From positions 186,001 to 250,000 of the forward strand of contig REGQ01000058.1 of NCBI GenBank assembly GCA_004134985.1: a stretch of DNA of 64,000 nt, given 5' to 3'. This DNA is from Paenibacillaceae bacterium (GTDB taxonomy: Bacteria; Bacillota; Bacilli; Paenibacillales; Paenibacillaceae). This document shows, one piece after another, positions 8,606 to 17,530 of this stretch (position 1 is the stretch's first letter; each line of letters opens with the position of its first letter). A program made the translations under genes and the position numbers. Under the pieces are notes generated by a model. That model did no database searches. It saw only the letters and a program-made list of their open reading frames with translations, and was not told the origin of the DNA.

Positions 8606-9393
8606 CAGATAGCTACCTCCATTTTAATTGAGGGATGGCTCCGATAATTTAATAGTTTAAAATCATCAACTGTAAAATCGTAAAAATCTCTTATTTCGGG
8701 ATTAATCCATAATTGGGGTGCATTGTAAGGGTTTCTATTAAGCTGTTCTTTTATCGGTTCAAAATGATTTTCATATAAGTGCACATTGTTAATATAATGT
8801 TTAAAATATCCAACTTGTAAATTTGTCACTTGTGCAATCATGTGAACTAATAATGCATACTGTGCTGTATTAAAGCAAACACCCAATCCCAGATCTCCTG
8901 AGCGCTGAATAAGAGTGCAATTTAATTTCCCATCCGACACATCCCAAATTGTCTGGAGTGCACATGGTTGCAATACCATATCGTCCAAATCTTCAAGATT
9001 CCAAAGAGTCATTAAATGCCTTCTTGATTGTGGATCGCTTTTAAGTCCTTCAATTAGTTTATCGATTTGACGATATTTTTTCACCTGGTATCCATAGGCT
9101 TTTCCGATAGTAAAATCTTCTCTCATCCATTCATTCCACACTTTTACGCCCATATTTTGTAACAGTCGAACATCATTACTTTGATATACATAGATCCAAA
9201 ACAATTCTTTAAGCAAAGTTTTAAAAGAAACAAACTTGGTTGTTAGGATAGGAAATTCTTTTTGAAGGTCGAACTCCATTAACTTTCCAAAGATTTTTTT
9301 TGTGGGAATTCCTGTTCTATTATTATCATAGTAACCTTTATTCAGCACTTCATTTAATAGTGCTAAGTATTGCGTGTCTGCATCATTACACAT
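8605..9393 (-). CDS. thyA: Thymidylate synthase (ThyA type)
   Basis: 262 residues. Cys144 in [14 protein letters not shown] is the nucleophile; [13 protein letters not shown] binds phosphate, and [18 protein letters not shown] is the conserved dUMP-binding segment. It converts dUMP to dTMP using methylene-tetrahydrofolate. Phages of this group (for example phi3T) carry thyA genes that can complement thymine-requiring Bacillus. AGGAGG lies 12 bases before ATG 9393. It is coupled to folA downstream, and both serve dTTP supply. Confidence 0.97.
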   Translation of the reverse strand: MCNDADTQYLALLNEVLNKGYYDNNRTGIPTKKIFGKLMEFDLQKEFPILTTKFVSFKTLLKELFWIYVYQSNDVRLLQNMGVKVWNEWMREDFTIGKAYGYQVKKYRQIDKLIEGLKSDPQSRRHLMTLWNLEDLDDMVLQPCALQTIWDVSDGKLNCTLIQRSGDLGLGVCFNTAQYALLVHMIAQVTNLQVGYFKHYINNVHLYENHFEPIKEQLNRNPYNAPQLWINPEIRDFYDFTVDDFKLLNYRSHPSIKMEVAI

Positions 9394-9425
9394 TTCTACT
9401 ATCAGCCTCCTATAATGTTTAGCAC

Positions 9426-9446
9426 AAAAGAGGACATGTAGTCCTC
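9426..9446 (-). terminator. Hairpin terminator before thyA
   Basis: On the minus strand GAGGAC-TACAT-GTCCTC (9446-9430) is followed by TTTTG. The six-base stem and short U-tract make a weak terminator or attenuator between the MazG-like gene and thyA. The RBS of thyA begins a few bases later. Confidence 0.45.
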
Positions 9447-9463
9447 CCTTATACTATTTTATA

Positions 9464-10183
9464 TTATTTTTTCTTTTTTTGTCGTTGGATTTCTTTTTCA
9501 ATCAGTGGCTCTGGTGCAACCCATCCTTCTGGTTTGATAATTTTTCCGTGTTCGTTGTATCGAGGGTAACCATCCGCATGCAGCTTGTTCATATTAGCTT
9601 CATGGACGATATTAAAGATTGGATCAGGACAAGTGCCAAGGATGGTAAAGTCACCTTTATTGAAATAGGAAATATCAGTGCATGAGTCGATTTGACCAGT
9701 TAAAACGTCAAAATAATTTCTTGGGTATGGTTTGACTACTTGTTTATGGAAAGATTGAGACAGTCTTAATCTAAACTCAGTATACAGTGCATTAAACTCA
9801 TTTTCATTAAATGAAGTTGCATGTAATGCTTCGATTAATTCCTCTGCGATAAACCCTGTTCTATTTAAAATCATCTCTTTTGACATAGGAGTTGGGTTAT
9901 CATTCATTGGATATTTGAAAGCTTTATGGAATTCACGAACTTTTTCAAATTCAGTATTAACTTGATCTCTTTTAACTATTGTATCAGTTTTTCCGCGAAA
10001 TTTTCTTACTTTAACAGATTCAAGTAATGACACATGAAACTCTTTTACTCTTCGCACATCTTTATGATCAAAATATGTAACTAAGATTAAACCTCGTTCT
10101 TTTAACTGCTTGATAACACCTTTTTTCTTCAGTGGTCTAATCCAAATGCTGCTTTCAACTTCCCATGCCGTTTTTTTCCCCAT
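9464..10183 (-). CDS. MazG-like / PRA-PH nucleotide pyrophosphohydrolase
   Basis: 239 residues from ATG 10183, which follows AAAAGGAG by 11 bases; the earlier ATG at 10216 lacks an RBS. The first 75 residues are a basic beta-rich extension. The second part has the all-alpha NTP pyrophosphatase signature: EELIEAL (Glu114, Glu115, Glu118) and, about 40 residues on, FDVLTGQIDSCTDI with the metal-binding aspartates. The tail YPRYNEHGKIIKPEGWVAP is typical of phage PRA-PH/MazG-like proteins. It should hydrolyse a nucleoside triphosphate to its monophosphate, feeding or cleaning the pool next to thyA and nrd genes. The exact nucleotide is not predictable. Confidence 0.8.
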   Translation of the reverse strand: MGKKTAWEVESSIWIRPLKKKGVIKQLKERGLILVTYFDHKDVRRVKEFHVSLLESVKVRKFRGKTDTIVKRDQVNTEFEKVREFHKAFKYPMNDNPTPMSKEMILNRTGFIAEELIEALHATSFNENEFNALYTEFRLRLSQSFHKQVVKPYPRNYFDVLTGQIDSCTDISYFNKGDFTILGTCPDPIFNIVHEANMNKLHADGYPRYNEHGKIIKPEGWVAPEPLIEKEIQRQKKKK

Positions 10184-10260
10184 ACTATGAAATTCTCCTT
10201 TTATTCTAATTTTCATGTTTAAAAAGCATTGATTTTATTGAGTTTTTTGATTTACTATTT

Positions 10261-11028
10261 TTATGTATTTTGATTATCACCAATTATTTCCACTATATAT
10301 TGCGCCTTTTTGTTTTTTATAGTTGAAATAAGTATTTCGCTAACACCATATTCTTTTGCAAGCTTCACATTGCTGATTCCTGAAAGGGATTTTCTATAAA
10401 CTGCTAAAACTTGCTCGTCGTTTAATTTTCTCAATCTTTGTCTACCATCGTTTTTCAGCCTTTGATCTTTTAACATTTGTATATGTTCTTTTGTAACCAT
10501 TGACTCAAATACAGGAATAAGATGTTTCCAGTTGCTTTTATTCCTCACTCTTTTTGCTGAGCCAGGCTTCATATTGAATTTCTTCACTATGTATTTAACA
10601 CTTCTGTCGTGCAACCAAATATCTAAAACATCATCATCAGTCAAAATTGCATTCCCATTATTCTCTCCAGTTTGCACACCTTCAAATGCTCCGGTTTCCG
10701 ATGCGTGTTTCATATTATAGCTTTGATCGCACCATTCCAAATTTGCATAGTGATTGTTTGTTTTATTTCTGTCTATATGATTTACAACATCATATTTATC
10801 TGGATCTGGATTATGAACAAACAGTTTAGCAACTAATCTGTGGATTTTATACTGCTTGTTAGACAGGTTAACGATTTCATACTCATGTATTTTCAATTGA
10901 TTTTTAAGAACTCTGCCTGTACTATTATTCTTCGCTCTACCAAAATTACTTACACTGTATGTATGACCAAATTTATTAGGCAGAACACTGATTTCAGCAA
11001 CATCTTTCCAAATTTCTTCTTCAATCAC
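10261..11028 (-). CDS. HNH homing endonuclease (NUMOD4 type)
   Basis: 255 residues. The N-terminus EEIWKDV...YSVSNFGRAKN is a NUMOD4 DNA-binding motif; VVNHIDRNKTNNHYANLEW is the HNH nuclease (His-Asn-His). Two helix-turn-helix-like repeats at the C-terminus (DDDVLDIWLHDRSV, then NDEQVLAVYRKSL...VKLAKEYGVSE) would read the target. The GTG start overlaps the nrdF stop, with no obvious RBS, so it depends on nrdF translation. Free-standing homing endonucleases in nrd operons cut the cognate gene of competing phages and spread with the flanking DNA. SPbeta has a comparable gene (yosQ) in its nrd region. Confidence 0.88.
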   Translation of the reverse strand: MIEEEIWKDVAEISVLPNKFGHTYSVSNFGRAKNNSTGRVLKNQLKIHEYEIVNLSNKQYKIHRLVAKLFVHNPDPDKYDVVNHIDRNKTNNHYANLEWCDQSYNMKHASETGAFEGVQTGENNGNAILTDDDVLDIWLHDRSVKYIVKKFNMKPGSAKRVRNKSNWKHLIPVFESMVTKEHIQMLKDQRLKNDGRQRLRKLNDEQVLAVYRKSLSGISNVKLAKEYGVSEILISTIKNKKAQYIVEIIGDNQNT

Positions 11029-12074
11029 AGTTCATCAAAACCATTATTATCACTTGTTTTCGAATATTGACGTGACTTATTTTCAAAGAAATCAGTTTTA
11101 CCAAGATTCAAGTTTTCATCGCTAAAAACTCTGATCCACGGCATTGAGTTTTCACTTACTCCATCATACACTGGAGAAAAATTCAGCATGCCAAGGCATT
11201 TATTAGCTCTGTATTCGATGTATTCGCTCATTTCATCAATATCTACATCAATACCATTAAGAACGAAGCGAGACCACTCAGTCTCTAACTCTACTGCTCT
11301 TTTAAACAAGTTTTGCACATAAACCTCAAATACTCCGTCCTTATTAATTTCTGGATATTCACTTATGATTAACTTGAGAAGTAAAGACATAAAATAGCTA
11401 TGTGCGAATTCGTCTTTGTTAATATATGAAATCATAGTAGATGTTTTTACCATCTTCTGATTACGAGCAAGGTTGTAGAAAAAGGCAAAGGAAGAATAAA
11501 AATTGATACCTTCTAGTACAATCGATGCTGCAATTGAATTGCATAGATTAATCGGTGTAGGATTATTCTTAAACTCCTCATAGATATCGATGATCAGACT
11601 GTTCCGTTCATAAATTTCTTTACGAGTTCTAGCCATATCAAAAGCTTTATTTTGAGATTCAAGTTTCTCAATAGATGACAACACATACGAATAACTCTGG
11701 TTATGAATTACTTCTTGATCCTCAATAACAGACAGTACCATTCTGGCACTAGAATCACTCAGATAGTCCTTCAAGACGCTAAGATAGTTTGGCTGTACTG
11801 AGTCAAGGATAGATAGTAGCCCAATAATGTTCAGAAAGGATTTTTGTTCGAGTTCAGATAAAGTCTTCCATTGCTTTGCATCATCAATCATAGGGATTTC
11901 TTCTGGTCGCCAGAAGTTGCTAACTAGGTTTTTGTAAATTTCATAGAATTGTGTGTACTTAATATCGTTCCAGTTCACAATTCCACTCGACTTGCCTCCA
12001 ATCAGGAAGTCTGATTTATTTGGAGCAGAAACATCTAAAAATCTTGCTTTACTAAGCGGTTTATTTAAGTTCAA
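11025..12074 (-). CDS. nrdF: Ribonucleotide reductase small subunit NrdF
   Basis: 349 residues from TTG 12074, ten bases after AAGGAG; TTG 12083 is also in frame but too close to the RBS. All diiron ligands and the radical tyrosine are recognisable: Asp91 (SILDSVQ), Glu121 and His124 with Tyr128 (DQEVIHNQSYSYV), Glu188 (VLEGINFY), Glu222 and His225 (INKDEFAHS). The protein holds the tyrosyl radical cofactor that drives NrdE. It overlaps nrdI upstream and is followed at once by the HNH gene. Nothing indicates an intron. Confidence 0.95.
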   Translation of the reverse strand: MNLNKPLSKARFLDVSAPNKSDFLIGGKSSGIVNWNDIKYTQFYEIYKNLVSNFWRPEEIPMIDDAKQWKTLSELEQKSFLNIIGLLSILDSVQPNYLSVLKDYLSDSSARMVLSVIEDQEVIHNQSYSYVLSSIEKLESQNKAFDMARTRKEIYERNSLIIDIYEEFKNNPTPINLCNSIAASIVLEGINFYSSFAFFYNLARNQKMVKTSTMISYINKDEFAHSYFMSLLLKLIISEYPEINKDGVFEVYVQNLFKRAVELETEWSRFVLNGIDVDIDEMSEYIEYRANKCLGMLNFSPVYDGVSENSMPWIRVFSDENLNLGKTDFFENKSRQYSKTSDNNGFDEL

Positions 12075-12528
12075 ACTTATCAATCTCCTTCATTATCTCA
12101 TCTATGTAATATAATACTTTGTTCTCTTGTCCATTCAATGGAGACTGCTCTATTTTCAAACTTAATTCCTGAACATTGATACTATGTCTTTTCAAATGAT
12201 ATTTTATTTCATCGACTGCTCTGCAATAGTGCATCCATTGCGTTTCACCTGTTCCAAATACAAATGTCATGGGAAAATGAGTCTTATTATCCTTCAAGTG
12301 ATAAGAAAGAAATTTTCTCATTCTGGCAGGCAGTTTACCATTTCCCCAAGTGTAAGATCCGATAAGCAGAATATCGGTATCAGCCACTAATTCCTCTAAG
12401 TTAGATTCTTGAGAATGAAGATTGACAGAAGAGACGATACAGCCTCTTCTTATCAATTCTTTTTCGATGATGTCAGAAACTAACTTTGTATTGCCACTCA
12501 TTGAAGCATAAAGAATTGCCACCTTCAT
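12061..12528 (-). CDS. nrdI: Flavodoxin / NrdI-like protein
   Basis: 155 residues with a flavodoxin fold: LYASMSGNTKLVSDIIEKEL is the FMN phosphate loop, GSYTWGNGKLP and VFGTGETQW the isoalloxazine loops. In class Ib systems NrdI supplies the oxidant that activates the metal cofactor of NrdF; its location between nrdE and nrdF supports that role. It is more flavodoxin-like and longer than typical NrdI (about 130 aa), so it may serve as a general electron donor. ATG overlaps the nrdE stop (TAATG). Confidence 0.85.
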   Translation of the reverse strand: MKVAILYASMSGNTKLVSDIIEKELIRRGCIVSSVNLHSQESNLEELVADTDILLIGSYTWGNGKLPARMRKFLSYHLKDNKTHFPMTFVFGTGETQWMHYCRAVDEIKYHLKRHSINVQELSLKIEQSPLNGQENKVLYYIDEIMKEIDKFELK

Positions 12529-14807
12529 TACGAAGAGCAGCTTTCACAAGCCTCAGCGATATCAATCGAGGTCGATCTAACATAGTAGGTTGTTTTACAA
12601 CCTTCAGACCAGGCAGTCATGTGAATACTCAATAAATCTTTAGCTTTAATATCGTTTTTAACATAGATGTTAAAACTCTGAGATTGATCAATGTTTCGCT
12701 GTCGTGCCGCATTTTGCCTAACACTCCAAATTTGGTCAATCTCGTGTGCTGATTTATAAAACCAAGTTGTCTTGGAGTTTAGACTTGGGACAGTAACAGG
12801 AATTTTATAGTTTTTCTTTTCTTCGTAATAGAGTTTATTAAAAACCGGATCAATTGAGGCTGTGCCATTAGCAAGTAATGCGGTACTGCCATTAGGTGCA
12901 ACAGCCATAAGCCAACCATTTCTCATTCCCTGGCTCATAACCTGCTTTTTAAGCGCTCCCCAATCATGACGGTCATTGGTTTTATAATTTCTTCTCTCGA
13001 AGTATTTTCCAGTATTCCATTCTGAACCTTTATAAAGCGGATACGAGCCTTTCTCAATAGCTAGGTCAGAACTTGCTTTAATTGCATAATAAGCAATTTC
13101 TTCATAAAGTTTATCGGCAAATTCTACAGCCTCTTCGCTTTCCCATCTAATACCTTTAATAGCCAAAAGCTCATTCCAAGAGAAGGTTCCCATTCCGGTT
13201 GATCTGTAATTTATATTACTCACTTGAGCTTGAAGGACTGGGATTGTGTTTTGATCGATAACATTATCAAGCATTCTCATCTGGATAGGAATTAGTCTAC
13301 TTAATACATTGTCAACCACAGCTCTGCCAAGGTGGATACTTGATAGATTGCAAACAACCATATCCCCTGGCTTCTTGTGAATAATAATTTCTCCATCTTT
13401 AATATATTGCTTAGTGACAGTTGTTGGAGATTGATTATTTACGACTTCAACACACAAATTACTTGAGTAAATCATCCCTGCATGCTTATTAGGATTGGCA
13501 CGATTAACAGTGTCACGATAGAACATATATGGAGTTCCAGTTTCAAGTTGGGAAACCATAATACGTTTCATGATGTCGATTGCCGCAACTTTATCTTTAT
13601 TCAAATCGTTACAACGAACGCATTCTTCATATCGCTCTCTGAATTCTCCGTTTCCTTTTTCATCATCAAAAAAATCTTCAAGGCACCAACCCATAACACT
13701 TTTTACTTCGTGAGGATCAAAAAGATACCAGTCCGCTCTTTTCTCAACCTGCTCCATGAATAAATCTGGAAGACAAACTGCTGTAAAAATATCATGCGCT
13801 CTCTGTCTCTCATCACCATTATTTAGTTTTAAATCAAGGAATGACATAATATCTTTGTGCCACACATCCAAGTACACCGCGACCGATCCACTTCTAGTTC
13901 CTAACTGGTCAACTGATACTGCGGTGTTATTAAGCTGCCTAATCCACGGAATAACACCTGAACTGACATTTTTAAATCCTTTAATATCAGAACCTCTGCT
14001 ACGAATTTTACCCACGTACGCGCCTATTCCACCGGAATTTTTTGATAAGTTTGCAATATCTGTATTAGAATCATATATTCCTTGCAAACTGTCTTCAATA
14101 GTATCAATAAAGCAACTAGACAATTGACCATAAGACTTGCCAGCATTACTGAAGGTTGGTGTAGCCACAGTCATGTATTGGTTCGACAATGCCCAATACG
14201 CTTCTTTTACTAGTTCCATTCGCTTCTCTTTCTCTTCATCAGACATGAGAACGAGAGCAATGGTTAGATATCTCTCTTGCGGTAGCTCATAAATTTCTCC
14301 TGCATATCCTTTTGCAAGATATCTATCCACCAATGTCTTTAGGCCAATGTATGTAAATAGATAATCTTTCTCCGGTTCTATGTATGAATTGGCTAGTTTT
14401 ATTTCTTCATTAGTATATTTTTTCAAGATGGTCTCTGAGTAGATACCCATTTCTCCAAGCTTTTTGAGAATCCCATAGTAGCTACCATATTTATCCCCAG
14501 GATCATATGAACGATTGTATCCTGCCTCTTTATAGAGTCTTTTCAGATATAGTCTAGCAGCCACATGTGTCCATTCCGTCTCGGATGTTGTAATGTTATC
14601 CAAAGCATTGAGGACAAGTTTATTGCTAATTTCAGATGCTTTAATTTCTTTCTGAGAAAGAATAGATTTAATTGTTCTCTCACTAAGATTATCCGATTGA
14701 AGATTAGGAAAATCGGACATAACTTTTTCTACATGCCTCACTAACCTTTGTTCATCGAATTCTAATTTCTGAATCTGCGACTTTCTGTCTTTTAACACTT
14801 GTGTCAA
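12528..14807 (-). CDS. nrdE: Ribonucleotide reductase large subunit NrdE/NrdA
   Basis: 759 residues from TTG 14807, nine bases after AAGGAG. The first 90 residues resemble an ATP-cone (overall activity site), a feature of NrdA rather than short class Ib NrdE. Redox cysteines lie near 232 (SSCFIDT) and 486 (VVCNLSS); the thiyl cysteine with its glutamate is in SNLCVEV near 451. The C-terminal CESCSS holds the swinging thiol pair. It reduces ribonucleotides with NrdF. The SPbeta homologue is interrupted by an intein and group I introns; this copy is uninterrupted. Confidence 0.96.
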   Translation of the reverse strand: MTQVLKDRKSQIQKLEFDEQRLVRHVEKVMSDFPNLQSDNLSERTIKSILSQKEIKASEISNKLVLNALDNITTSETEWTHVAARLYLKRLYKEAGYNRSYDPGDKYGSYYGILKKLGEMGIYSETILKKYTNEEIKLANSYIEPEKDYLFTYIGLKTLVDRYLAKGYAGEIYELPQERYLTIALVLMSDEEKEKRMELVKEAYWALSNQYMTVATPTFSNAGKSYGQLSSCFIDTIEDSLQGIYDSNTDIANLSKNSGGIGAYVGKIRSRGSDIKGFKNVSSGVIPWIRQLNNTAVSVDQLGTRSGSVAVYLDVWHKDIMSFLDLKLNNGDERQRAHDIFTAVCLPDLFMEQVEKRADWYLFDPHEVKSVMGWCLEDFFDDEKGNGEFRERYEECVRCNDLNKDKVAAIDIMKRIMVSQLETGTPYMFYRDTVNRANPNKHAGMIYSSNLCVEVVNNQSPTTVTKQYIKDGEIIIHKKPGDMVVCNLSSIHLGRAVVDNVLSRLIPIQMRMLDNVIDQNTIPVLQAQVSNINYRSTGMGTFSWNELLAIKGIRWESEEAVEFADKLYEEIAYYAIKASSDLAIEKGSYPLYKGSEWNTGKYFERRNYKTNDRHDWGALKKQVMSQGMRNGWLMAVAPNGSTALLANGTASIDPVFNKLYYEEKKNYKIPVTVPSLNSKTTWFYKSAHEIDQIWSVRQNAARQRNIDQSQSFNIYVKNDIKAKDLLSIHMTAWSEGCKTTYYVRSTSIDIAEACESCSS

Positions 14808-14832
14808 TCTATCAATCTCCTTATCATTTATT

Positions 14833-14943
14833 TGATCAACCTCATCCCAAACCGAGGCATTTTCTCTCGTTGATCATGTGTGCTCCCCACTATCGTCGTG
14901 TTTAACCTCAACTCATTAGAGTCGACATAACTTATCTGAGCAC
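14833..14943 (-). promoter_or_regulatory. Structured leader upstream of nrdE (or small ORF)
   Basis: This stretch is noticeably more GC-rich than its surroundings and holds several nested inverted repeats. TGATCAAC/GTTGATCA (14833-14840 with 14869-14876) encloses CCTC/GAGG; GTGCTC/GAGCAC (14880-14885 with 14938-14943) encloses ACTC-ATTA-GAGT (14911-14922). It ends about 12 bases before the nrdE RBS. This would make a multi-stem RNA leader able to control nrdE. I could not match it to a known riboswitch or group I intron core. A competing reading is a frame of about 35 codons without a standard start (reads SYVDSNELRL, ends PRFGMRLIK). Confidence 0.45.
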
Positions 14944-14964
14944 CTTGCCCTTTACATAATTTAC

Positions 14965-15138
14965 TTATAGAGCTGTTTTAACTACACCTACAATAGTATT
15001 TGCAGAAAGCATGTTTCCATCAATTGTAACGAATTCAAATCTGTTATCATTAAGTTCTGTTGCTAGTTTTGCAACATCAACGTTAAATACAGGAATGTTA
15101 GCGCCGCTTTTTAAGATAATATTGTATTTAGTCCCCAT
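14965..15138 (-). CDS. 57-aa unknown protein upstream of nrdE
   Basis: A clear short gene: ATG 15138 preceded by AAGGGGAG, 57 codons, TAA at 14967-14965. The protein starts MGTKYNIILKSGANIP, has FEFVTIDGNMLSANTIVGV, and is beta-rich and uncharged overall. It resembles small phage proteins of unknown role encoded next to structured or nucleotide genes; no function can be assigned. It precedes the nrd leader in the same direction. Confidence 0.75.
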   Translation of the reverse strand: MGTKYNIILKSGANIPVFNVDVAKLATELNDNRFEFVTIDGNMLSANTIVGVVKTAL

Positions 15139-15217
15139 TCTTATCTCTCCCCTTATTTTTATATTTTTTCATCCCAAATAAATTTACAATTTCATACTAT
15201 TTTTTGTTTAAAAAATC

Positions 15218-15589
15218 TCAATGTTTCTCTAGCCTTTTGTTAATGCTTTTTAAGCTTTCAGCTATTGATTTTGAAGTTTGCTCTGTCTGTGTAGGAAAAG
15301 CAGTCCATCGCCAAATCAGTCCACTCCCTAATAGCATCGACTGAATTTTATCAATACTGTTGCCATATGCTACATCAATAATAGATATTACTGGAGAATA
15401 ATTATGGATCAGGTTTTCATCGTAAGTATTATTATAATATTCCAACTTTGAAATGAAATTTTCTCTCTCATTGATAATAATCTCCGGCTTTTCAAAACCT
15501 TCCATTTTAACAAGTACCCCAATAAATCTTGTATCGTTTTTCAATGCTTCATGAATAACAGAATTCAATTGCTCCTTATTCATTTTCAT
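15218..15589 (-). CDS. Unknown protein, paralogue of next upstream gene
   Basis: About 123 residues. GAGGAGAGTG precedes GTG 15592, ATG 15589 and ATG 15583; the exact start among these is open. The protein shares a layout with the neighbour at 15628-16026: N-terminal amphipathic helix with 'hEALKNDTRFIGVLV', a central YYNN segment, VAYGNSIDK, and the C-terminal SKSIAESLKSINKRLEK. Both end in a short amphipathic helix ending RLEK or QLEK. They look like a tandem duplication that has diverged. Function unknown. Confidence 0.7.
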   Translation of the reverse strand: MKMNKEQLNSVIHEALKNDTRFIGVLVKMEGFEKPEIIINERENFISKLEYYNNTYDENLIHNYSPVISIIDVAYGNSIDKIQSMLLGSGLIWRWTAFPTQTEQTSKSIAESLKSINKRLEKH

Positions 15590-15627
15590 CACTCTCCTCT
15601 AATTCTACTTTATAATTCCTACAAACA

Positions 15628-16026
15628 CTAGAAACTTCGTGGTTTCTCCAGTTGTTTAACAATAGATTTCAGAGTCTTGACAACTAGTTCTGAAGATGTT
15701 TGCGCCTGATTTTGAATCAAAAAGTTGTTGATACTCTTGTTTAAATCATATTCTAATTTAGTTTTCTTAAATTTTTCTTCTAGTTCTGAAAATGTGTTTC
15801 CATAGACCGCTGCCGCTATCTTTGAGTAAGAATTAATTATCTGAAGTTTGTCATCAATATCATTTAAAAGACAATCCAATCTTGCCAGATCAGATACTTT
15901 CAGAATAGAAAACTGCTTTACTACAAATCCATCTTTGTCTGTTATAAGTAGTGAAATGTATTTGGCTTTTTTCTCAGTCGCTTCTTTCATAACTTCCATT
16001 AATTCATTTTTAATATTGATTTTCAT
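15628..16026 (-). CDS. Unknown protein, paralogue of 15.2-15.6 kb gene
   Basis: 132 residues from ATG 16026, ten bases after AGGAG. The longer frame up to 16227 overlaps the upstream gene out of frame and is rejected. Residues 10-25 (EVMKEATEKKAKYISLLI), AVYGNTFSE and the terminal VKTLKSIVKQLEK correspond to the neighbour's EALKNDTRFIGVLV, VAYGNSIDK and AESLKSINKRLEK. No catalytic motif is visible. It overlaps the previous gene by 17 bases. Confidence 0.7.
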   Translation of the reverse strand: MKINIKNELMEVMKEATEKKAKYISLLITDKDGFVVKQFSILKVSDLARLDCLLNDIDDKLQIINSYSKIAAAVYGNTFSELEEKFKKTKLEYDLNKSINNFLIQNQAQTSSELVVKTLKSIVKQLEKPRSF

Positions 16027-16648
16027 TTTTATTTTCTCCTTCTTCTTGTAATTCTTCATCTTCGCAGTAAATACAAATTTTCGGATTTTTGCTTTCTTCC
16101 ATTTCATCTGCATAGAATCCTTGTTTGCACAATTTACAATCATATCGAACATAACTAAGTGGATTATATCCACTCCAGGTACTCCCCAAATGAGATGAAA
16201 TTTCTTCAATAGCACCACTGGAGACACTTATCCTCTCCAAGCAATCTTCATGTAAAATACCACCAACTTCACTATATTTGCCTAGCACTTCACCAAAACG
16301 AATATATTTGCCTATTGCATTGCTTACTTGTTTTTGAGTAGCGATGAATACTCCTCTTACCTCACCAATTCTCCCAAAATCCCAAACCATTCTCCAAAGA
16401 AAATCGATGCTATCTTCTTTAATTACTCCTCCATATTCCCCAATTACACAACCTTTTGGCAGCTTTACAAGCTTATATTTTAGGAGTAATTCACTTTCCT
16501 TCATTGCTGCTGTCTTTTCCAGTGTCTGTTGTCCATTGCTATCTACATATGTATGAACACTATATCCAAATGAGGAGAATTCTACTGTACCATATTTCCC
16601 AGATTTCTTATGTTTAACTACTGATCCAAATGGAATGTTTCTACTCAT
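16010..16648 (-). CDS. 212-aa unknown protein with C-terminal zinc knuckle
   Basis: ATG 16648 follows GAAGGTGA; GTG 16657 lies within that RBS. The first 60 residues read like an SH3-type barrel (FGSVVKHKKSGKYGTVEF), a fold common in nucleic-acid and protein adaptors. A four-cysteine site at the end (CKLC...CIYC) is followed by a run of Glu and Asn. No family recognised. It overlaps the genes on both sides. Confidence 0.65.
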   Translation of the reverse strand: MSRNIPFGSVVKHKKSGKYGTVEFSSFGYSVHTYVDSNGQQTLEKTAAMKESELLLKYKLVKLPKGCVIGEYGGVIKEDSIDFLWRMVWDFGRIGEVRGVFIATQKQVSNAIGKYIRFGEVLGKYSEVGGILHEDCLERISVSSGAIEEISSHLGSTWSGYNPLSYVRYDCKLCKQGFYADEMEESKNPKICIYCEDEELQEEGENKNENQY

Positions 16649-17063
16649 TTGATTCACCTTCTACTTTTGGAGTGACTTTTCCAGACTTGATGTCGTTATC
16701 CAGGTCATTCAGTTGCTTAATGACATCCTCCATGTAATAGTATAAGTCCCAAATATCATGAGTGATATGCGTATCAAGAAAGACCTCATAGTATCCATGT
16801 TCATAATTGACCGCAATCTCTCTTGTACGATAAAAACTATTAATTGGTGTTTTAGCTGTTTTCTCGAAACTCATTCTACTTAGATATGAATTGAACTCTT
16901 TCAAGAAATCATTATAGAGATTGACGACTTCATCAAGAGTGCGAAAAGCCAAGTATCCTTCAACAAATAAGTAGTATCTATCTGTTCCGTGACTATTATC
17001 ATTTTTGTAAACTTCAAAATCATCATTATGGAAATTAAATAAAGTTTCATATGTCTCAGTCAA
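16641..17063 (-). CDS. 140-aa unknown protein
   Basis: GAGGTG is followed six bases later by TTG 17063; GTG 17072 overlaps the RBS. The protein is rich in Tyr, Asp and Phe (FNFHNDDFEVYKND, YYEVFLDTHITHDIWDLYYY) and looks like a compact acidic alpha/beta protein. No motif or signal is seen. It is coupled to the 212-aa gene by overlap. Confidence 0.65.
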   Translation of the reverse strand: MTETYETLFNFHNDDFEVYKNDNSHGTDRYYLFVEGYLAFRTLDEVVNLYNDFLKEFNSYLSRMSFEKTAKTPINSFYRTREIAVNYEHGYYEVFLDTHITHDIWDLYYYMEDVIKQLNDLDNDIKSGKVTPKVEGESNE

Positions 17064-17115
17064 AAAACTCACCTCATCAATTAGTGTGAATCATTATTCT
17101 CTAAAATAATTTTTA

Positions 17116-17493
17116 CTAAATGGTTTTTGGCCTATCGGTAAACTGAACTTCTCCAAAAATGTCACTTAATGACGTCCCACCAAATGCAGTGAAAGTATGG
17201 TTATTGTCTTTATCAGTATGCTCTAGAACTAACACATTACTGTGTTGATCGATGTGAACACCTCCTAATCTAGCGAACACAGGACTCCCGTTCTGTATAA
17301 ATTGTTCATTGATGGGAGCAATAATTTCAGAAGTAAATATGTCTCTGTTGCCAAAATAGTTTCCATCTGGAATGGTGATTAAAATAGCTGTTCCATCCAC
17401 AGAAAATGAAAATGTGTTATTGCTTGAATCGATTTCGATCATTCGATTGAGTGGAACAGTACCCCACACTTGAGCACCGTATCTAATTGTCAT
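17116..17493 (-). CDS. 125-aa unknown beta-rich protein
   Basis: ATG 17493 lies 11 bases after AGGAGG. The sequence alternates polar and hydrophobic residues (IEIDSSNNTFSFSVDGTAIL, VFARLGGVHIDQHSNVLVLE) as expected of a beta-sandwich. Not recognised. A hairpin at 17531-17561 lies in its leader. Confidence 0.65.
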   Translation of the reverse strand: MTIRYGAQVWGTVPLNRMIEIDSSNNTFSFSVDGTAILITIPDGNYFGNRDIFTSEIIAPINEQFIQNGSPVFARLGGVHIDQHSNVLVLEHTDKDNNHTFTAFGGTSLSDIFGEVQFTDRPKTI

Positions 17494-17530
17494 TTTAATT
17501 ATTTCCTCCTAATGAATTTCTAATTTTTTT

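Noticed and set aside
9464-10216. MazG-like gene starting at ATG 10216
   Set aside because: No RBS before it; AAAAGGAG precedes ATG 10183 instead.
14808-14964. Group I intron or known riboswitch upstream of nrdE
   Set aside because: I could not find the conserved P7/P3 core or any riboswitch consensus; only unclassified stems remain.
16010-16227. Extended N-terminus of the 132-aa protein up to 16227
   Set aside because: It overlaps the upstream zinc-knuckle gene in another frame; a good RBS and ATG exist at 16026.
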